Below are positions 46,853 through 57,620 of a DNA stretch of 64,000 bases, in pieces. A program made the position numbers and the translations under genes. A model generated the notes under the pieces. The model was not told the DNA's origin. It saw only the letters and a program-made list of their open reading frames with translations, and searched no databases. Origin of the DNA: Eremomyces bilateralis CBS 781.70 (Eukaryota; Ascomycota; Dothideomycetes; Eremomycetales; Eremomycetaceae); assembly GCF_010015585.1 (NCBI RefSeq), contig NW_022985073.1:1048923-1112922 (forward strand), read 5' to 3'. Each line of letters begins with the position of its first letter. Within the stretch, counting starts at the first letter, position 1.

Positions 46853-48232
46853 CAGGGGCGAAGCCATGGCGGCCGCGTCGGAGGGGGGTTATTGGTCGCT
46901 CGTACGGGCCAACGGTTCAACTTCGAAGGCAATTGGGCCGCAACGGATGTATGTAACGAAACAACCGGGTGATAGAACCAACTCTAGATTCCGCGGAACT
47001 AGCAAGGGGCGCGCTCGTCGCCCATCCCCAAAGTGATCATCTGAACATGTCGTGCAAGCGGACCGCCGCCCAACACGCCAAAACGCATCTGGGTCCTGTA
47101 GTTCGCACCGGCCCGCCAAACAAGGCTGAACCAACGGGAGTAACGGTGGTCCCACGAATCCGGTGCATGCAACAGCTGTCTTCGCCCGCCCGCGGCTCCT
47201 GAATTTGGATCTCCATAGATTAATGAAACGGCGTCCAGAGTTCCAGACGTGCCCCGTGGAACATGCCCCCCCGCAACGCTATTTGGAAGAAACCGCGAGG
47301 CACCCGCACCGAGTATCACGCACCGCCCAAGCTCCGTGGTGGCAGAAGCAATGTTTAGTTCGCACGCCCCCAACCCGCGTCGAGCCAGTGTCTGGCACAG
47401 CCGAAAACGCGGCGGGACAGGACAGGTCCACGGGCGGAATCGAGTTGCAAGCGCCCCGAAGAATTTCTTTTCGTCCCATCTGGTGATACTTGACGTGGTC
47501 GACGCTCAGTCGTCCGAGCTCCGAATGCGGGCGACTGGATCGTCGACGGGGTGCCACATCCGATTTCCTTGGTCATGCTTTTTTGGAATGCGGTGCGTGG
47601 AATTGGAATTCAGGCTTTGGCGGGCTGCTCACATCCGAGCTAACGAACAATGAATTGGGGAGAACGGTCGCTGTGTCTCTCTCTCCCCTCAAATTGACCG
47701 AGATGGTTGAACGAGGGGTAGACTGGCTGGGCGCGGGCTTCCCTGGGATCTCCGTCGTGTTTCTTCCCAACGTGTGGGTGCTAGGATTATTAATGTTGTC
47801 TAGAACACGGCGTCGTCGACAATCCATACGGATGGATGGCTATTTGCGGAGTCGATGTGACATGGCTAGGAGGAGAAACCATGAACAGTTGAACACGCCT
47901 CTTCCCCATTTTCCCAAAATCCCATTGATAGTCGCAGGCGGTGGCCAACAGTCCAGCACGTTTGGCGCTCCACCGAAAGCTGACATGGCAGCACGACTGG
48001 CCCTGAGGGAGGCGGACAGGCGGAATCCTGGTTCCCCAACTCACCTCGCATGTCCAACTTGAGCATTCCATATTATACCGGCAAATGACATCTAGAGTCT
48101 CAGACCTGCTCTCTTCGGATGACAATTGGATTTCACGGCCATTTGTCGAACCGTCGAAATTCTCCATTGGTTGATCCGCCAAAACGAACCACATCTCGTG
48201 AACCCGTCCAGCACCCTATACATAACGTGCCT
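46853..48232. other. Intergenic, about 1.4 kb
   Basis: GC-rich on the left with several overlapping 100-190-codon frames on both strands (e.g. 47249-47653, 47490-48062), none protein-like in composition. I see no domain, signal peptide or consistent splice series. Confidence 0.45.
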
Positions 48233-48911
48233 ATGTCAACCTCCTTAGCCAGGCTTCCACCCGCATCCGTCTCCTCCGTGTCTCTTCACTCTCACGCCAT
48301 ACTCCGTCTCCACCACGGAAAGGTCCGAGAAGACATATCGAAAGCATATCTAAAGCTCTTGACCACTTCACAACAACCCCCAACCGTATCCACATATCCA
48401 CCAATCCATATGCCATCCGAGAAAATGCATATCCAACTCCCTTCCCCTACGTCACCCTCACAGGTGTTCAAATCATCCAGTCGACGATCCCCCCTCTCAC
48501 CATCCACCGTAATCCCCCCTTCCATCAGTGTCCAGAACTCTTCCGCAACGAGACACGAAGCCGGCTCGCCAACGAAAGCGTCCGTCTTGCTCTCAAAAGT
48601 GGCGTCGAGCCCCGGATCAAGACGACGTACTCCGGCGTCAACACCGCTACCGACTCCGCCGGCGAGGGAGAGTGAACGTCAGATAGATTCATTGCACATG
48701 TTGCATAATGAGCAGCATTCGTCGAGCGATGAAGGACGATGGTCGATCCGAGAAAAGAGAGGTATGACAGACATTACCAGTAACACGGCTGGACGCTGTT
48801 GCTAACCCATGATAAGATGGCTATGTCAGCTTCCCCGACTTCGAGCAGTACCAGCAATCGTTCGACTCGCAAGATTATGGGGACAACGAAGAAAACTATG
48901 ATCAATCGTGA
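48233..48911 (+). CDS. Disordered protein of unknown function
   Basis: Exons 48233-48761 and 48817-48911, with a 55-base intron (branch GCTAAC), give 207 residues from ATG 48233; ATG 48119 in the same frame would add 38. A short amphipathic segment near the start (SHAILRLHHGKVREDISKAY) is followed by a Ser/Pro-rich middle with many SP and TP sites (SPTSPS, RTPASTPLPTPPA), and then a C-terminus that only appears after splicing: GYVSFPDFEQYQQSFDSQDY. The abundance of S/T-P sites suggests phosphorylation by proline-directed kinases. No family was recognised. Confidence 0.7.
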
Positions 48912-49715
48912 AGGACCGACACGTCACTGCTAGATAAGCGGTGGGACTGATGACTTCCCCCAGGGGGAACCACGACTCGGTTTTCTTGCAATAGAAATCA
49001 TGAAAGCGACGAGCACAGGTGAAACAGTGTGCCGAGCAGAGGCAGATTCCCATCCGAAGGACAGGAGGGACTGTGGGTCTTCATCGGAAGACGAAATCAC
49101 ATAGCCGGGCGTAGGAACGATGGATGCAACCATCGGCGCCTTGACGATTGCCATGATGGGGCGGACGTTTGTCTTGATGATCAGCACGCTGGCTTCTTCA
49201 CACCGCTTGTCGAAGAAATGGGCGCGTCAGTCGCCGTTGCTCGGGTGGAGTTCCTCGGGTGGAGTTCCGCAACAGGAGTTGGAGATGCCTTCATGGCAGC
49301 ATAGGATGCACTACGTATATACCAATGTCCAATGCAAAGGATAATAATACATAATACAAATTGGAGCAGTGACTGGTATGACAATGATTCAGCCCATCGG
49401 CCCGGAGCATGACTGCTTCGTCGTTCGTAATTGCAGCACAACCAAACTGAAAGGTGAAAAGCAGGAACCGCCAAGACCTATCACGTGTTTCGAGTTTGCA
49501 CTTCGCAAACTGCCAAGTTCGCACTTTCGCTGTTTCGCACTAAATTCGCAGCAAAATTCCGTGCACAGACCAAGTGTGGCCCCTGTGGCGGTGCATCACA
49601 CATTGGCTGAGTAATTTTCGCTAAACCTCCTTCACACTCTCAAAGTTCGTCTCACCCAACGTACCTCCACGAACCGAGATCTACCACATCCAGACCTTAC
49701 TGCAACAGCGCAATC
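48912..49715. other. Intergenic, eS1 promoter
   Basis: No gene seen. From about 49620 the plus strand becomes C/T/A-rich, as expected for a ribosomal-protein leader. Confidence 0.55.
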
Positions 49716-50601
49716 ATGGCTGTTGGCAAGAACAAGCGTTTGTCGAAAGGCAAGAAGGGCCTGAAGAAGCGAACTGACCCCTTCGCCCGGAAGGACTGGT
49801 ACAACATCAAGGCTCCGTCAACCTTCGCCAGCCGAGAGTGCGTGCAAACCTTGGTAACCGAATCCCTCACGACGCTCCAGATATGCTAACGTGCGCTTCA
49901 TCAGTGTCGGAAAAACCCTCGTCAACCGCACGACCGGTATGAAGAACGCGAACGACGCCCTCAAGGGCCGGATACTCGAGGTCTCGCTCGCCGATCTCCA
50001 GAAGGACGAGGACCACAGCTTCCGCAAGATCAAGCTCCGCGTGGACGAGGTGCAGGGCAAGAACTGCCTCACCAACTTCCACGGGCTTGACTTCACCTCC
50101 GACAAGCTGCGATCGTTGGTCCGCAAGTGGCAATCGCTGATCGAGGCCAACGTCGTGGTCAAGACCACCGATGACTACCTCCTCCGTCTCTTCTGCATCG
50201 CCTTCACCAAGCGACGACCCAACCAGATCAAGAAGACCACCTATGCCGCGTCATCACAGATCCGGGCCATCCGAAAGAAGATGGTCGAGATCATGCAGCG
50301 GGAGGCCGCCAGCACCACGCTCAATCAGTTGGTGCAGAAGTTGATTCCGGAAGTCATTGGACGTGAGATCGAGAAGGCCTGCGTTGGCATCTATCCTCTT
50401 CAACACGTACGTTATCGTCTTCTTCGGATCAATTGCATATTCTAACCGTCACAGGTCCACGTTCGCAAGGTCAAGCTCCTCAAGCAGCCCAAGTTCGATC
50501 TGGGTGCGCTGCTCACGCTTCACGGCGAGGCAAGCACGGATGATTCTGGTCAGAAGCTCGAGAAGGACTTCAAGGAGCGTGCCCCTCTGGAGAGTGTCTA
50601 A
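49716..50601 (+). CDS. RPS1: 40S ribosomal protein eS1 (S1/S3a)
   Basis: Component of the small subunit near the mRNA exit. Exons 49716-49837, 49905-50406 and 50455-50601 give 256 residues; yeast has 255. It starts [20 protein letters not shown] and has the family phrases [60 protein letters not shown] and [18 protein letters not shown]. It ends [11 protein letters not shown]. Introns are 67 and 48 bases; the second has a TCTAACC branch. Codon use is biased to C and G endings as in highly expressed genes. Confidence 0.97.
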
Positions 50602-50869
50602 AAAATACTGGGACGGGGTCAATTGGGTTGGCCCAACTGGTATCAAAGGGCGTATCATGGACTTAGCATGCCACGGTGTTTTATCATAGCTGAAAAGCAG
50701 GGTCTCTGAATCGAAGATATACGAACTACGCCTGTGAAGATGTGATATTGCAACCGGATACTCCTCAATCCTGGGTATGGCCTGAAGTCTTGGCCTATTC
50801 TATCTATAAAGTTACAATAATAGTGCAGGACTCCGCTGGCGCCAGTGAGCCCATCGACCTGGGAACAAA

Positions 50870-52120
50870 TCATTCCTGTTGCAAGAACTCGACCACGGCT
50901 AGGTAGACATGGTTAGCACACCAATCAAGTCATCAAATGGATTCGACTCACCCGTCTTGAATGCCTCTGGGTTCTCACTAATCACCCAATGCCCACCCTC
51001 CACATCCACCACCTGAAATAGCGGGAAAAACCGCCCGATGACCGGCAACGTCTCGTCGGCCATGTAATGACTTTTCGTGCCCCTCACGAACAACGCCGGC
51101 TTTGCAAACCGCACTTGTTCGGGGTCTTTGAACGGGAAATCGGCCATCTTATCCAACGCGTCCGCGAGATATTTGACCGGGATCCGGAACTTCAGGTATT
51201 CGGAGCCCTGGGGTCGGGTCAAGTTGGTCAGCAGAAACTGCCGGATGGGAAGCTCCTACACGACGTATCTTAGCTCGGACGTTTTATACATATATTAGCC
51301 ATGACGACAGTCTAGTTACGAGAGATCTGCCCGGAAACCACGGTTACCTAGGGAGACACATGACAAACTCACCGGTGCATACGACTTGAGGATCTCATCC
51401 GCATCGCTTTGTCTCTTTGCTCCCTTTTCTTCGATCTGCCGCATTCCGCGGATGTAACCACCGAAATCACTCTTCAATGCCGCATCCACTGGAGCGTTGT
51501 CAACAGCGATGAGATTCGCTACTTTGGGCGGGGAGCGAAGGGCCACGGTCATGGCGACTTTAGCACCCCTATATCATCCTTATGAGAAGCGTCCTAGAGC
51601 CGTCAAAGTTGAACAAGAACTGACATGGAGTGCCCAATTAGGGTTGGTTCGGTGAGCTTGTGATACTCGAGGAACGTCTCGACATCGTTTGCAAGATGGA
51701 GGTAGTCATGCGTCGGATCATGAGGAGAGTCACCATGATTCCTGAGATCCTATTCCGGCATGAGCTCTGGACTCGTTGGCTGTAAACGGCTTGGTTCATT
51801 GTACGTACGACCGCGTAGACTGGCCTCCGCAGATCCCGCGCAAGGGCTCTACATCCTGCTTAGTCCTTTCCAGAGATACATGATGGTGTTATATCATACT
51901 TGCTCATGCTCCGATTGTTTTGCTTCGACCCGAACAGACCGTGTAGGAATACAATTGGGGCGCCCAATTGCTCGCCATCTTGCTTCGGGCTGGGCTCATG
52001 CAGGTCATAGGAAAGGGCCAGTCGACGGACCACCCGAGACGAAGTGAACGCCCGCCTCGAGATCAGGCGTGTAGCGGGATGGTGGAATATACCCGGCGGT
52101 GTCCTCTGTATCAGCAGCAT
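50870..52120 (-). CDS. ABHD11-like alpha/beta hydrolase, probably mitochondrial
   Basis: Six exons (52120-51900, 51848-51809, 51749-51625, 51568-51373, 51255-50952, 50898-50870) give 304 residues. An Arg-rich presequence without acids (FHHPATRLISRRAFTSSRVV) suggests mitochondrial import. The fold is clear: oxyanion HG in APIVFLHGLFGSKQN, DLRNHGDSPHD, nucleophile elbow LIGHSMGAK with Ser, an acid region after VANLIAVDNAPVDA, and catalytic His in VVDVEGGHWVISENPEAF. The last exon (VVEFLQQE) completes the terminal helix. This matches human ABHD11 and yeast Imo32. ATG 52120 is the only start giving the presequence. Five introns in 1.25 kb, one of 117 bases; exon 2 is only 40 bases. Confidence 0.88.
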
Positions 52121-52785
52121 CTCGCCTCGCCAACTCACTCCTAATGACCACGAAGAATATTAAAGGAATATAATAGTAACGCTGTTGATGAAACCGCTGG
52201 CTCTTATGACTTATGACGCAAGGTCTTCAAACATGGAGACACCAGTGTGGGACAGCCCGAACAGGGGAGTGGAGAGCCTATTAGTGGCGCCAGTGGGATC
52301 CTAATTTGTGACTATTATGGACGAGCGATCCGGCCATGCCATCAGACCACAGCAATTGGCTTCGTTACTTTTGCATAAATCCGTGTTCCTCGGACATTCC
52401 TTACAGAACAGAAAGTGACTGGGAAAGGGTTGGGGGTTGGACCGTTTGTAAGGGGCCATCCGGATAGCTGTACTTGGGAAGGTAATTTACGTGTATCCTG
52501 CGTGACCTTTTCCCTTCATTCCTATAGTATGGATAAGGTAACATCATCACTCCAATCTCCCCGACCTCGTACACTCCCTCCTCCTCTGCTTCATTCCCAG
52601 CCATCAGAACTGATGTGTATGCATTCATTCCAACCATAAGAATGGTTTAAGGCCCACTGTCATACTGCTGCCCGAAACCTTCCACCAATCCTGTAAATCT
52701 ACCATACCCCGACGATTAAAGACAGCTGTCTCCGTCAGGCCTGTTTCATAGACATCTGCTTCCGTGCCCTCATCCATACCTGGAG
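52121..52785. other. Divergent promoter gap
   Basis: Between the hydrolase (minus) and the next gene (plus). No gene seen. Confidence 0.55.
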
Positions 52786-54681
52786 ATGTCGGGTTCGTTC
52801 GACTGGCCACCTGCTTCATCGTCCTCCCGCAACCGAGACGGCGATCGACAACCCTCCGCCTTGCAAGACGACGAGGAGCCCACCGCACGATCTCGCTATC
52901 CGGGCTTCACACTCCTTACCCCCACCACCGCCCCCAGTATCCCACCTTCTTCCGACTCCGCTCCGAGCTTCGCATTCGGCGTCCCTTCCACTTCTACGGC
53001 AACTATGCCCCATTCTTCCGACAACGCTCCGCCGCCGCGGCGACGCCGTGTGTTCTCCAGATCCTCCTCCCGCCAGGACGACGACGCCTCGTCCGAGAAC
53101 CCGGACATCGCCCCACCAGCGTCGTCGACACGGGCACCTAACCACAGCAGTCGACGGCCCCTGCTCTCGGCGATGGCCAGACAGAGACGCCTTGCACAGA
53201 GGGACGAAGCCGCCGACAACCCCGCTCTCGCGGCGCTCCACGATGCGAGTGACTACGTCTCGCGGATCAGCGATATCCTCGATCGAGCGTCGTCGTCCAA
53301 TTTAAGGCGGCTCCCCCTCCCGGACTTCAGCTGGATTGCGGAGCAGGACGCAAGCCGAGAGCGAAGCCGACCTCGTGGAAAGCGTCGGAAGTTGGACCAT
53401 GACCATAGCGTTGCGGACCCGGATTACAAGGGGTTCCGCTACGGATATCACGGCCAAGTCGTCCCGGGGAAGCTGAACATGGAGGTTCTGAGCTGTACCG
53501 AGGACGGGAATGACGATACGTATATTATGAACCGACGGGCGCAGTTCTTGAAGGATGATAAGAGCGTCTGCTCGATCAAGAGCTCGTCGTGCGACCTCCT
53601 TCTTCGGCATGAGGGAGAGGTCCCATTCACTCTTCAGAAGGTCGTCATCAAGGCACCGGAACGAGGCTACCCATTCCCGTATGTTCCGATCAGCTAACTT
53701 GCCTTCTTATCCGAGTACTAATAGTGCTCTCTCAGCATACAAGAGGGCTTGATCTTCATCGGCATGGATTCTACCTCGCTTCTCAGCAGCTCCTCGATGT
53801 ACCAGATTGAATACGTCAATATCCAGAGACAACCCAAATCCACACCGCCATTGAGCACCGCCCAAAACCGAAACGGCGTCTCCCAGCCCCAAAACCGCCC
53901 ATCGTACTATCAGGGCCCAGACGAGTGGGATGTGTGGGAGAACGGGCATCTGGCTTGGGAGCGCCGACTGCAACCTCACGTCCACGAGATCGACAGCGAT
54001 CCAAGCAGCCTGAACGATCTCATTCTCAGCACCCTTGAGCCCAATTGGTCCCTCCACCGACCCACTGGACCATATCACCTCCAAGACCTCATGAACCGCC
54101 CCTCCACCTACACCAATCCCTCCGACCCAGCAGATCCCCCGCCTCAGAGCAACCCCTACCCCTTCCACGTCACCACCGATGATGATGTCTCCGACTGGGA
54201 CACCGAAGAAGACTGGAGCCGCGCCCTCCGCTTCGCCGAGCGCGCGCGTCGCCAAGCGGCCGCCCGCCCAGACACGGGGCCCGTCGAGCCCAACTCCAGC
54301 GAAGACGAAGAAGCGTGGGAGGCGCTGAACACGATGTGGAGCAACCGAGCAACCGACCCGGACACAACGGACACAGCGTCCTACATGCGCAACCGGTTCC
54401 TCGGACAGCTGCAGCATCGGGTGCTCCCCAGCGTGATCAAGCCGGTGCTGCCGGACGGGACGACGTCGACGGCGGGGACGGCGGTGCGGGCGCCGCACGC
54501 GAAGTTCTTCATCGGGCGGCAGGACGGGAATATCGCGGTGAAGTTCGATCCGCCGGTGTCGGGGAAGTTCGTGCTGTTGAAGCTGTGGAGCCCGAGTCCG
54601 GGGGGGAATATCGATGTGCAGTCGATCCAGGTGCATGGATTTGTGGGGCCGAGGTACTTTCCGGCGTGCGAGGTCCGGTAG
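52786..54681 (+). CDS. Conserved fungal protein of unknown function, 612 residues
   Basis: Exons 52786-53678 and 53736-54681; the 57-base intron has a perfect TACTAA branch site. The first 200 residues are disordered, Ser/Arg/Asp-rich, with a basic cluster (RPRGKRRKLDHDH) that looks like a nuclear localisation signal. A compact block follows: DYKGFRYGYHGQVVPGKLNM, DDKSVCSIKSSSCDLLLRHE and FTLQKVVIKAPERGYPFP, then (over the intron) EGLIFIGMDSTSLLSSSSMY. Another acidic disordered stretch leads to a C-terminal beta-rich segment (AKFFIGRQDGNIAVKFDPPV, FVLLKLWSPSPGGNIDVQSI, QVHGFVGPRYFPACEV) that recalls galactose-binding/DOC-type domains by pattern only. I remember this architecture as conserved in filamentous fungi but cannot name it. 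Confidence 0.8.
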
Positions 54682-55176
54682 GGGAAGTCAGGTTATGATG
54701 GGCGGTTTCGTGGGAGGTGGTTCGATAGGCTCGTATATGGTTTATCTAGACGGTATTAGAATCAATTCACGGCAGGGCAATTCATTGGGCGGTTCCAATC
54801 ATCGGTGGATGATATGTGTGTCACCGGCTGTTTTCGTGATCTATCACCAATGTCGTGTAGAAAATCAATAGGCTTACATATATCGATTGCCAAGTTAGAA
54901 TAAACCCTTATCAGGATGTATCATAGCCGAAGGTGTGCCATAATAGCAGTTGTTGGCTACACAAGGGGGCAAAGCTGGTCCCAGGTAGCAAGGACTCCGG
55001 AATATATCACTAAGATGAAGGGGACGATGCATTCCTTTGGCCCAAGACCTTGAAATAATGACAAAGAAACCAATCCGTTTTGCTATATCTACACAAAACT
55101 AAGGTAAATAGGCATACCCACCAAGGCGGTCGAGATTCACTGTCAAAAATGGTCTATCCCTAACATCTTCTTCCAA
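54682..55176. other. Intergenic between convergent genes
   Basis: 3' flanks; AT-richer; nothing recognised. Confidence 0.6.
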
Positions 55177-56815
55177 TTACAACCGCGATCCACCCTTCCC
55201 GGACTCCCGGTTCAACTGCAGCGGATCCACCTTCCCCAACCCATGGCTCTTCAACACCCGCTCGACGTTCGCGTCTTGCGTCTTGTAGTACTTCAATACC
55301 TGCTGCCCTCGCTTATTCTCCGCCTTTCCAAGCTGCTGCAAATGCACCTCATCCGGTCCATCCACGATGCGCATTGTCCGCCCGTTGGCGTACATGTTGG
55401 CGAGCGGGGTATCCTGGCACACGCCGGCGGCGCCGTAGGCCTGGATGGCCATGTCGATGGTCTCGAGGAGGGTCTTGGGGACGAGGACCTTGGCTTCGGC
55501 GATCTCCTTCAGCGCGCCCTTGGCGTTCGAGAGGTCGATCTTGATGGCGGCGTTGAGGACGATGAGGCGTGCGGCATCGATGTCGATGCGTGCGCGCGCG
55601 AGGCGGTCAAGCATGACGCCGTGCTCGTTGAGCATCTTGCCGAAGGCGACTTTGTTGGGGTCGTTGAGGCGGGCGACGAAGAGGTCGAGGGCCTTCTCAG
55701 CCTGTGGATAAGAAGCTCGGTTAGCTGACGTCGATCTAATATGCGGTGTACTCTGCGGGGGAACTTACGGCACCAACGCTGCGCATGGCGTGGTGGATAC
55801 GGCCGGGGCCGAGACGACCCTGGATGATTTCGAAGCCGCGGCCGGCGCCGAGGACCATGTTGCCGATGGGGACGCGGACGTTCTTGAAGGTGATGTGGCC
55901 GTGGCCGTGGGGCGCATCGTCGTAGCCGAAGACGGACAGCATGCGGTGGATGGTGATGCCGGGGGCATCATGGGGGACAAGGACGACGGATTGCTGCTTG
56001 TACTTGTCCGCGTTGTTGGGGTCGCTCTTGGCCATGACGAGGTAGATGGTGCAGCGAGGGTCGCCGGCGCCGGAGCTCCACCATTTCTGATATGGGTCAG
56101 TATGGGGTGGTGGAAGGTGATGGAGATAGGCTTACCTGGCCGTTGAGCACCCACTCGTTGCCCTCTTGGTGAACCGCAAGCTCAATGTTGGTGGCGTCGC
56201 TGGATGCCACGTTGGGCTCGGTCATCAAGAAAGCAGATCGGATCTTGCCCTCGAGGAGCGGCTCGAGCCACTGCTTCTTCTGAGCAGCATTGCCGTACTT
56301 GGCAAGCACCTCCATGTTGCCGGTATCCGGGGCGGCGCAGTTGGTAGCCTATCGCCATCTCATCAGCATTTCCGACCTTGATAATCCCCTGCATAAATCT
56401 TTGGCAACGTACCTCGCTAGCAATACGGCTCTTGCCCAAGATCTCGGCCATGAGGCCGTACTCAACGTTGCTGAAGCCAGCACCCTCCTTGAAGTGGTTC
56501 CTGGGCAAGAACATGTTCCAGAGACCGTATTCCCTGGCCCTCTGCTTCAACTCCTCCATGATCGGTGGGTGGGAGTTGAATCGCTCCTCGACCGTCTTGC
56601 CGATCTGTTGTTGGTAGACGGCATCGGCGGGGATGCACTCCTCCTCGACGAACTTCTCGACCTGCGGGAGTGGTTAATTGCCGGTGCACCAAGGACTGGG
56701 ACCGAAGACTTACGAGGTCCAACGCCTTCCGTGCGCGTTCGCTGACATATGGAAGGGCAATTGGGGGGATACGTTCCGACGCGCGCTGGGCGTGGGTGCG
56801 GAGTTCGGTGGTCAT
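55177..56815 (-). CDS. Acyl-CoA dehydrogenase with peroxisomal targeting signal
   Basis: FAD flavoenzyme making the 2,3-double bond of acyl-CoA. Exons 56815-56714, 56661-56413, 56348-56136, 56086-55769 and 55701-55177 give 468 residues. The N-terminal helical part has [20 protein letters not shown]; the FAD-binding middle has [20 protein letters not shown] and [10 protein letters not shown]; the C-terminal part has [20 protein letters not shown] and the adenine-binding end [20 protein letters not shown] followed by [18 protein letters not shown]. This is the ACAD10/11-like group. The protein ends GKGGSRL, and SRL is an accepted PTS1, so import into peroxisomes is expected. There is no mitochondrial presequence. 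Introns are 52, 64, 49 and 67 bases and every junction falls between codons. Confidence 0.93.
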
Positions 56816-57620
56816 GGTGGCGGTGGAACGGGGGATCAAGGATAGAAACGGGATAGAAGTACGACGATGGTACTTTAGATCACGATTTAGATGTTCGAGG
56901 GATGAAAAGGAAGACAGATATTTCGAAATGGATACTTTTATTTCATCTTATGGGGCTTTTCTAGTAGCCAGGGTGCCCCCTTTGGTAGGAACATGGCCGA
57001 AGTGTTTATTGTTCTGGACGGCACCTCGGTTCTGAGCTCTGAGGCTTGGGGAAGTTGGGACGATTGCCGCCGTAGTACGGTTAGTGGAGGGGACCCCCCG
57101 CATCGATCGCCTGTAGCCTCCTCTGCTCTCTACTGTTCTCCATCTCGGTGCTCCATATCCTTCTGCTGACTACTCCTCCTCCAAGGCTCCAACCCCTCCC
57201 GGCCCCCAGGCTCCCTCAGACCGACTCCCAGACCCGCCGAGGCTCTCCGACTCCCCCCTCCACCTCCCGTCTCAGGTCTCAATTCCACCGCCTAAAATCA
57301 CGACATTCTCACACCATGACGAAGCGGTGCAGATTGCACCCTTGGAAAAATGGCAATTCTCGGGCGACGTCCTCAGGTGGTGGGACCACCCCATCTCGCG
57401 ATACCATGCGTTACCGCTTACCACCTTGTCAACGTGTACGAACCGTGAGAATTGAGAGGCAAATCCTTTAAGGCTGAGAAACGGTTTAAACCATGCCGAA
57501 CTACCGAGAGGGTGTGGCCTTATACCCGCGATCACGGAAGCAGGGTTGGAAACAGCAATTCGCCCGTACATGCAGTTTCATAGACATTATCGAAGCTTGA
57601 CGCCATTGGCTACATTCCGC
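56816..57620. other. Intergenic, ACAD promoter and LSG1 3' flank
   Basis: C/T-rich around 57120-57300 on the plus strand. No gene supported. Confidence 0.5.

Noticed and set aside
46999-48062. Several overlapping 100-190-codon frames on both strands right of URC1
   Set aside because: They compete with each other, have Arg/Ser/Pro-rich composition typical of GC-rich noncoding DNA and show no conserved motif.
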